Origin: Gambelia wislizenii
Taxonomy: Eukaryota > Chordata > Lepidosauria > Squamata > Crotaphytidae
Reading direction: 5' to 3'
DNA: 64,000 nucleotides
Assembly: GCA_030847615.1 (NCBI GenBank)
Contig: JAUMIR010000004.1
Location: forward strand, 87,955,001 to 88,019,000
Shown one piece after another: positions 57,023 through 64,000 of the stretch. The first letter of the stretch is position 1. Every line of letters begins with the position of its first letter. The notes under the pieces were generated by a model, which was given only the letters and a program-made list of their open reading frames with translations, was not told where the DNA came from and made no database searches. Made by a program: the position numbers and the translations under genes.

Positions 57023-60000
57023 CACCATTAGTGTAAAACAAGAGCAGGAGTAGAAATCTGGCATGAAATAAGAGTGCTTCTGAGCTATAATTACCTGTGT
57101 AGCCTGGTGTGGCGTGAGAGTGCTCCTGCTCTCTTTAAATGATGACCCTGTTTATCTAACTAGCTTGCGTCATTTGCAGGACATATAATCAAAGGATGCT
57201 GTTGGACTTTGCCTTATTGTTAAAGAGGATGGGGTTTTGTCAATTTCATTTGGCATTCAATTACTGTTTAAAGCAGTGGTGGGGAAACTGAAGCTTGTGG
57301 GATACACATGGCCCCATGGGGAGCATTTTATGCCCCCCCCAAGACACTCCCCCCAGAGAGCCCTGCAAAGCCCTCACACCCTCCAAATGTTTTTAATTAG
57401 GTCAAAAAGAATGAAATTACAACAAAAAAGGTAGTTTATCTTCCCTTGCCATTCACTGCCCCCAAATCCATGGGAATCAGCAATATTTCAGTTGCTTCTT
57501 GGGACCAGAACTGATGTGACATCACTTTCTGTCGTGGCAGGAGTGGCCATGTGGCCCACTGTGTGGGGAATGGCTAAATAAACAAGAAACAGGAGGCACT
57601 GAATTGGCAAATGGAGTCCTGAGAAGAAACAGGACTGGAGGTTCCAAGGAAAGAGGCTAAACACAGAGGGGATGGCTGACAACCTATACTTTGAAAACCT
57701 GCAAAGGACTCTCAGTATGTGCCTAACAATCCTCTCCTTTTGACCTGGGGAAAAGGCAAATTCTGTTTCAAGAAACAGAGCTAAAAAACACAAGACTTAG
57801 TGGCCAGAGGCTGCACACAGGGTATATTTAAATCATAAACAGAGTCTAGGTTAGTCCCAACCTGGAGAGAATGTTACAGGAATATTTGGAAGAAATGGCT
57901 TCTTAAAGATACAGAAAGGAATAAAGAAAACTGCTAAAAGTTCAAGATGAACACAAATGCTCTTCAAAGGCAGAAAGGCTCTGCATGCTTACACAGAAGT
58001 ATCTTAGCTGAAGAGGAGAGCCTTCCCTGGGAGCCCACACTGAATTGGGATTGAAGATAAAAAGAAGCTTTCAATAAATCCAAAGAGAGATATTCTAAAA
58101 TAGCTTCCCAAGGAAAGTTGTGAGAACAGAGGATTGCATTCATTTGAAAACGCAGCAGGATATATTGGAAAAAATAAGATCTACAAGAAATCTATCTGAT
58201 GCTCATAATATCTCTTTTACTAAAGGTTTTAAATATTCTCTGGTGCTTTTTGGACAGAGATGGGATATTGGGGGAGGAAAGGATAAACTGAAGTTGAAGC
58301 AACAAGTGCATTTTTTTCCTTATAGCACATTCAGGATGCAACTGCATATACACCCAGTTACTATATACTACCACAGTAAGCTTCAACTGGGAGGTTGTTA
58401 CCTTTTCGTGTGGAAAATGTTCTGTGCTGGAACTGGCTGTTGTTTTAGACTTCCACAAGAGTATGTTTGGTGCTGAACATTGATACATGTTACTGCTATA
58501 TGATAAGCTTTATTGGTGATAAGTGATGCAGCAGATGGTATACAGCAGAGAAGCATCTCAGCCCTTTCACTGAGGAGGTCCAGCATCCCCTCACAGCCAA
58601 TGGTAGAACTGGGTCCCTAAACTAATTCTACCCAGGTTATCCCTGGCCAGCAATTCAATTTCCCATCACTGGCTATATGGTGCCCTTGGACTGGTGTGCA
58701 CCCCCTCCAGGGCAAGGCCCATAGAAGAAGGACTCTCAAGAGTTATATAGTGCAGAAGCAAACAAAGAAAACCAAAGTGTGCAAGCATGACAAATCTTCC
58801 CCCTTCCTAGTTATGAGAACTGTGCAGGAAGGTTAGCAACTAAGGAAAATCCACCCCCCCCCACATACACAATCCATTCCCAGCCTCAAACTGCCAAGCT
58901 GATGCAAAAAATATCAATAAGTCACTAATACAAATTAACACATCTACACTGGACAGATAAATTAAACAGACAAACAAGCATTTGCCAATGATGCTAATAA
59001 TGAACCCAAAACCCATTTGCCTAGTGGCAGAAGCCCAACTCAAGACAAGAAGCAAGCTGCAGAACTGACAATTAACTCTGTCCAGTGCAGACAAATCACC
59101 CTCTGTAAGAACACAGTTGTGACCAGATCCACATATTCTCTGAATAAAAACTTACGGATATAACTTTATGGATGAGTGGGTTTTGTTTTCCCATTACTAA
59201 GGCAGTTTTTTCATGTGGTACTTAAATATTTTTTAAAAAACACATTTCACACCTGTAATTAACATGCAGTATCTAAATGGACTATAATATACATAGGTTA
59301 CTATATACGTTATTGTACTGTGTATTTAATGTATCTCAGTTTCTGTTTGTATAAGAAACATTAACACCTGCACACAAAATAAAACTGATGTGCACTTTCA
59401 ACAATTGAAAGAAAAGCAAAAATTGATGGGCGAGCCCTCTTCCTGCCCGCCCTTACCTCCACCATGCCAGAACCCCCACCCCTGCAGAGAATTCAGATGG
59501 AGTTAGTCACCCACAAACTCCATTGAAATCAGTGGACTGATTTCAGTGAGACTTAAGTGCACTTGCCTCTGGATTAGTACCCGAGTGTGCAGTGTATGTT
59601 CATTTGTTGAAGAGAATCCTAAAATCTTCTTTCAAGGAAACATTGGCAGTAACTTGTACTCTCCTAGGATTCAAATTGAAACATGGGAAATGCAACCCCC
59701 TTTCTCTCCCCTGGACTTGAGGAAGCAGCCCACCCATCTCCCACTGGACTTGGGAGGGCCACATCTCTTCCTCCCCCTCCCTCATTAGAACAATCTGAGT
59801 AAGTCCCTTGCATCCTTTAGGAGTCATGGGTAGCAATTTCATTTGGTCTGCTGGAAGGTTGTTGTTTTCTATAAAACCAGAATTGATTTCTAGTTTGGGG
59901 GAGAATTCCCACCTTAAAATGGCTTTGGGTGACAAAAAACTTGGTAAAATTGTCCCCACGGCTCCTAGAGAGGTTGTTCACTAAAATCAATTTTAAAAAT

Positions 60001-60257
60001 ATGGGATGGGGATGGGGGTCTGCCCTAGGGCATGACATGAATGCAGCCCCAGTCCCATCCCTGCTGTATAAACTAGTCTATGGAAACCCATCTGGCACAT
60101 CTTTTATGATGCTTTGTTGGTTTTACAAGTCTTGCAGCCCTTGGCTAGTGCTTGTGTTATTCCTGATGATGAGCCACACATCTCTTTTGCCTGTGTCATG
60201 ATGTGACTTTAAAATATTTTGTATTGTGTTGTATTGCATTTTTATTGCTTTAAAACA
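57023..60257. other. Unassigned, about 3.2 kb
   Basis: No gene or RNA recognised. Around 59505-59585, ACTCCATTGAAATCAGTGGA and CTGATTTCAGTGAGACTTAA form a small inverted pair like the 8881 type. Frames up to 119 aa lack domain features. Confidence 0.35.
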
Positions 60258-60370
60258 TGGATGGACAAGTTGTGGCCCTTCAGATGTTGTTAGACTGCAG
60301 CTTTCCTTAGCCCCCAATTGGCTGTGCTGACTAGGGCTGATGGGAGTTGCCTGCCTACAACAACTGGAGG
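60258..60370. mobile_element. Foldback MITE
   Basis: GACAAGTTGTGGCCCTTCAG and ATGTTGTTAGACTGCAGC left; GCTGATGGGAGTTGCCTGCC and ACAACTGGAGGGCATCAATT right. Confidence 0.6.
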
Positions 60371-62649
60371 GCATCAATTTACCCACCTGTATCTTAGATG
60401 GTGAGCACTCTTTTCATACATTAGAGATGGGACGTAACAAATTATCTCCAAGAAATTACCATTTTTCCACAGACGACCACTCGAAGAACTACAGTTACAG
60501 GTATGCAACTTGTCCATAACAAAGTTACATTTCAAAAATAATGTAGCAAGTGTTCCTGACACCCAGTACCTAACTCTTGGATCCCACACCACAACAGACC
60601 TGGAAATAGGGAGAGATTCCCAGGGACAGCCAGTACCAAGCCCTTACTTTCTACTACAGCTCATGAATGGCTTCTTTGGCTGTGTAAGTATGGCTGCCTG
60701 GTAAAGACCAAGAAAGAAAGGGGAGCAGATTCCACCACACAGTAGTCCTTATGGCTCCACTCACACAACTTTGCAATCACACTCACTCATGCGAAAGCCT
60801 GCTGGAGTCTCTTACAAGTTTCCCTACGCCTGACCTTCCTGAACTGTGTGCGTTGACTCACGAGTCAGAGGGTGCAAGGTGATGCCTGCATTCTCAGTCA
60901 ATCTTGTTACCTGAAGAGGTGGGGGAGTGCTTTAGAGCCCCACCCATGATGCCAAAATCTATATTATTATCTGGGGGAATTATTAACTCAAACGGAAGTG
61001 TGCGAGAGTTGGACAACTTCCGTATCTTTTAACCTATGTATACCAGTACTAACTGTAGAAAGCACCCCAGTTCTAAAGTGAAATAAAGTATTTTTATTGG
61101 AAATAACAGAAAGTGAACTCACACACGCAACACATGTTCCTAAGAATCATACAAGGCTAAAGCAGAGTGAGGCAGAAGAATTAGAGGGAGAGCTTCAGGA
61201 ATATACCAGTTTTGAAGAGTAGAGTTTCATGCAGCAAAGATATTCAGACAGGCATCTCATGGTGGCACAGGAGGTTCCAATCCAGGGACGCAACGAGTAA
61301 GAGAGTGGCTGGGTTTGTCTACACATTTCTATTGTCAGGGGACTAATATTTATACCCTATTTCATATCCATTGTACAATACTATGGTTGCACAGCACATT
61401 TTAAGGCCAGCCTTCTACAGCCTCTGACAGCAGCATCTGGTGGCTTTCAGTAGAGCAGTGGATCTGTTCTGGGTTTTAGTCCAAACTTTTAAGCTATCCA
61501 AGTTGCTGCATCTGTTTTGGGAGCCAGTACCTTGAGTAGCTCCTTTGAAGTTTGAACTAAACTCCAGAATGGATTCACTCCCCCTGACACTGAAGCCGCC
61601 AGGGCAGGTAGATAATGTGTAGAGATTGGATATTGGCTGGATGAGGCCTAGCATTAATAAACACTAAGCATTCATTTTAGATATGTTTAGAGGTTGGTGT
61701 GTGTTTATTTGGGTTGCTGAAAATTGGAAAGGAATGAGAAAATATAAATCTAAGCTAAATCTATAGAGATTTCCCAATGTTGACACATACCAAGGTGTGG
61801 AAGGAATTTCCTAATTGTGGAACAGATCATTGCTATTATTACATATAACATGAGCCTACACAGGGTTAGATGAACTTAAGTTGATTGAAATGTAAAATGT
61901 CTAGTCTACCTATGCACGGGATTGTGTTCTAAGTCAGTAATGGTGGTCACATGAGGTAAAGTAGACAGTAACAAAGGAGGTTAGATGTACCTAGATGACA
62001 TAATAATAATAATAATAATAAGTTGTCAACAACAACAATAATTTGCAACACCAACAGTTTAATGGGAAGAGTAGTAGGATAAAATCAGACAAATATGCAT
62101 GATTACCTGTCATTACAATCTCTGTAGGTCTCTTTCTTCTAAAGCTACATTTCTATACATGCTTCTTTCTGAGTAAGATGGCATTATTTAGTTTCTCCAT
62201 GAAACACACATTGCTGGGAGATATTACACATACATACTATTGAGAAAGATCAAGTACAGTAAACTCTTCAGAGAGGTTTGCTCTCCAATTTCAGTAGTGA
62301 GATGTGAGTACATACTCAGAAAACTTAGTGGCAAAAGTTATGTTCATCATGCATAGGAAATATTGATTGCTCAGCATTTGACAGTCCCTGACAGTCCTCT
62401 GGCTGAGGGATGGAATCATTAGGAATACAGTAGTTCCATCTTGTGGTGGTTGCTGCCCTCTCATGGTAAGTATGAGAGACTCTGATTTGTTCATTAGCCT
62501 CCATAAACTGACCATGTTTTTTTTACTTTTTCTAGTTTCAGAACTAGTCAGAAAGCTTCTAATAGGCATGTCTAATAAAAACAGAATAATCTGATGGCAT
62601 CTTTAGAAAATTATTGTAGCATGAGCTTTCATGGACTATAATCCATATT
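60371..62649. other. Unassigned; (AAT)n and possible LTR-like segment
   Basis: (ATA)n at about 62001-62022. AAATAAAGTATTTTTATTGG near 61081 could be an LTR R region or a chance A/T signal. The last 70 bp (AGCATGAGCTTTCATGGACT) resemble a transposon end. Confidence 0.3.
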
Positions 62650-64000
62650 CTACCAATGGCACTACCTCTCCATGGTGGTGGGATGGTGTACTCCTGTGAG
62701 GCAAGAAACTATGCTGATGGCAGCAGTGCTGCTGGTACGTCTCCCATGCCAGACAGGCTTTTGTTGAGGAGCAGCAGCAGTAGTGGAGGGTGACACTGGC
62801 AGAGGATCAGTCAGAGGGAATGGTAGTAGCACTATAGCTAATATGTGTTACCACTGTGCAGAAGGAGGAACAGTAAACTCTTTTTGAAAGTCTTTTACCA
62901 TGAAAACCCTATGATGAGACCATCTAAAATGAAACGAGAGTGCCAGAAGGTGAAACTCCCAGGTCAGATGGCACTCAACAAGCTACTGGGGTACAACAGA
63001 GGACAAATATGAGTAGTGCTGTGGCTAATGATGCAACTGGACTCAAGCCAGAAGGACATTCAGCTGTTGACATGGTCAGAGGTTAAAGGAACTCCAAAGC
63101 TCTACAACACATATTATAAAAACATGAAATGTGAGAAGCATGAGTTAGGGAAAGCCAGACATAGTAAAACAAGAAATTGAATGTAACATTGCAATACTTG
63201 GGGTGAGTGAGCTAAAGTGGACAGGAATAGAAGATTTTGAGTCAGATGAATACACAGTGTTTTACTCAGGAAGCAAAAATCTAAAAAGAAATAGGGTGGC
63301 ATCGATGGTGAGAAGAGATGTAACAAAGCAGTCAAAGGATGTAATGGCAGGATCATATCAAAAAGACTTTGGGGGAAACCTATCAATATAACCATAATCC
63401 AAGTTTATTCTCCAATTATAGAGGTAGAAGTAGAAATTGAAAGATTCTGTCCTGGAGGCCAGGAGGAAACTGATCACACACCAAAACAGAACTTCTTGTT
63501 AATCATAGGCGATTGGAATGCAAAAGTAGGAAACAGAGTAGAATAATAGATTGTAAGAAAATTTAGCCTAGGATCAAGAAGCAGGAGAATGACTGATTGA
63601 ATTTTGTGAAGCCGGCAGTTTGTTCATCACAAACACATTCTTCAAGCAACTCAAGAGGTGACTGTACACATGGGCATCACCTGATGGTCAATATAGAAAT
63701 CAAATAGAGAACATAGTTGGAAACCAAAGATGGAGGAGCTCCATTCTCTCTGCAAAAACAAGACCAGGAGCAGATTTAAGCACAAACCATGAACTGCTAA
63801 TATCAAAAATAAGAGTAAAGATAAAGAAGATTTAACCAACTATTGTACCAAAATACAACCTGAAGAACATCATTGTAGAATTTAAAGATAATTTGCAATA
63901 TTAATATAAAAATATAAAAAATGATTTGCAATATTAAGCCTAATTCACTGGGAGCCAAAAGAACTCTGGAGCCAGCAATATTGTCAGGGAGGAAAGTAAA
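62650..64000 (+). mobile_element. RTE-BovB LINE, 5' leader and endonuclease, runs off the edge
   Basis: Leader 62650-63030 (CACTACCTCTCCATGGTGGT, CTCCCATGCCAGACAGGCTT, CACTCAACAAGCTACTGGGG). Then an endonuclease remnant: ILGVSELKWTGIEDFESDEY (from about 63198), VFYSGSKN, IIGDWNAKVGNR (about 63501-63537), with the apurinic-endonuclease-type GDWN motif intact. Stops and frameshifts separate the pieces, for example at about 63365 and 63545. The element should continue with RT beyond 64000 if not truncated. Only its 5' part is visible, which is less common than 3' fragments. Confidence 0.85.

Noticed and set aside
60371..61400. Endogenous retroviral LTR near AATAAA-like signals
   Set aside because: No TG...CA ends, primer-binding site or flanking duplication could be found; only an A/T-rich signal.

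Overview
The window reads as non-coding nuclear DNA from a squamate reptile, most likely a lizard. This rests on the repeat mix. I see CR1 LINE tails ending in the ATAGAATCATAGAAT / TGATTCTATGA type, an L2-type LINE, RTE-BovB pieces, a Sauria-SINE-like tRNA element, an ACA-SINE-like element, and many short non-autonomous DNA transposons. I recognise no host protein-coding exon, tRNA, rRNA, CRISPR array or bacterial-style gene. The window is intergenic or intronic, and most open reading frames are chance frames or debris of transposon proteins.

Layout. 1-9 kb: a 3' fragment of a GA-tailed LINE (minus), a MITE, a LINE ORF1-like coiled-coil piece joined to a CR1 tail, an L2 reverse transcriptase remnant, and a SINE split by an RTE-like insertion. 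9-19 kb: small SINE and LINE tails, a MITE split by CR1, a three-level nest at 16.7-17.5 kb, and a split CR1. 19-27 kb: dense DNA transposons, including a hAT-type element with a perfect 8-bp target duplication (20948-21688), several TA-flanked Tigger-like MITEs, and a BovB copy broken by MITEs. 27-30.8 kb: little recognisable except a tiny GA-tailed LINE insertion. 30.8-37 kb: four copies of one roughly 570-600 bp MITE family. 39.7-41.4 kb: a LINE copy inverted in the way twin priming produces. 43-47 kb: foldback elements. 50.8-54.2 kb: the longest LINE copy, a CR1 with reverse transcriptase, endonuclease and the end of ORF1. 55.4-56.4 kb: another CR1 inside a MITE. 62.65 kb to the right edge: the 5' part of a BovB element that probably continues outside.

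There is no operon or pathway here. The readable biology is insertion history: autonomous LINEs (CR1, L2, BovB, a GA-tailed LINE) supplied enzymes now present only as decayed copies, while non-autonomous SINEs and MITEs inserted into them and into each other. Nesting gives relative ages in several places. The most informative items are the twin-primed LINE, a 65-bp insertion from the same family with a perfect 11-bp target duplication, the three-level nest, and the hAT element. I did not find a convincing new cellular system.
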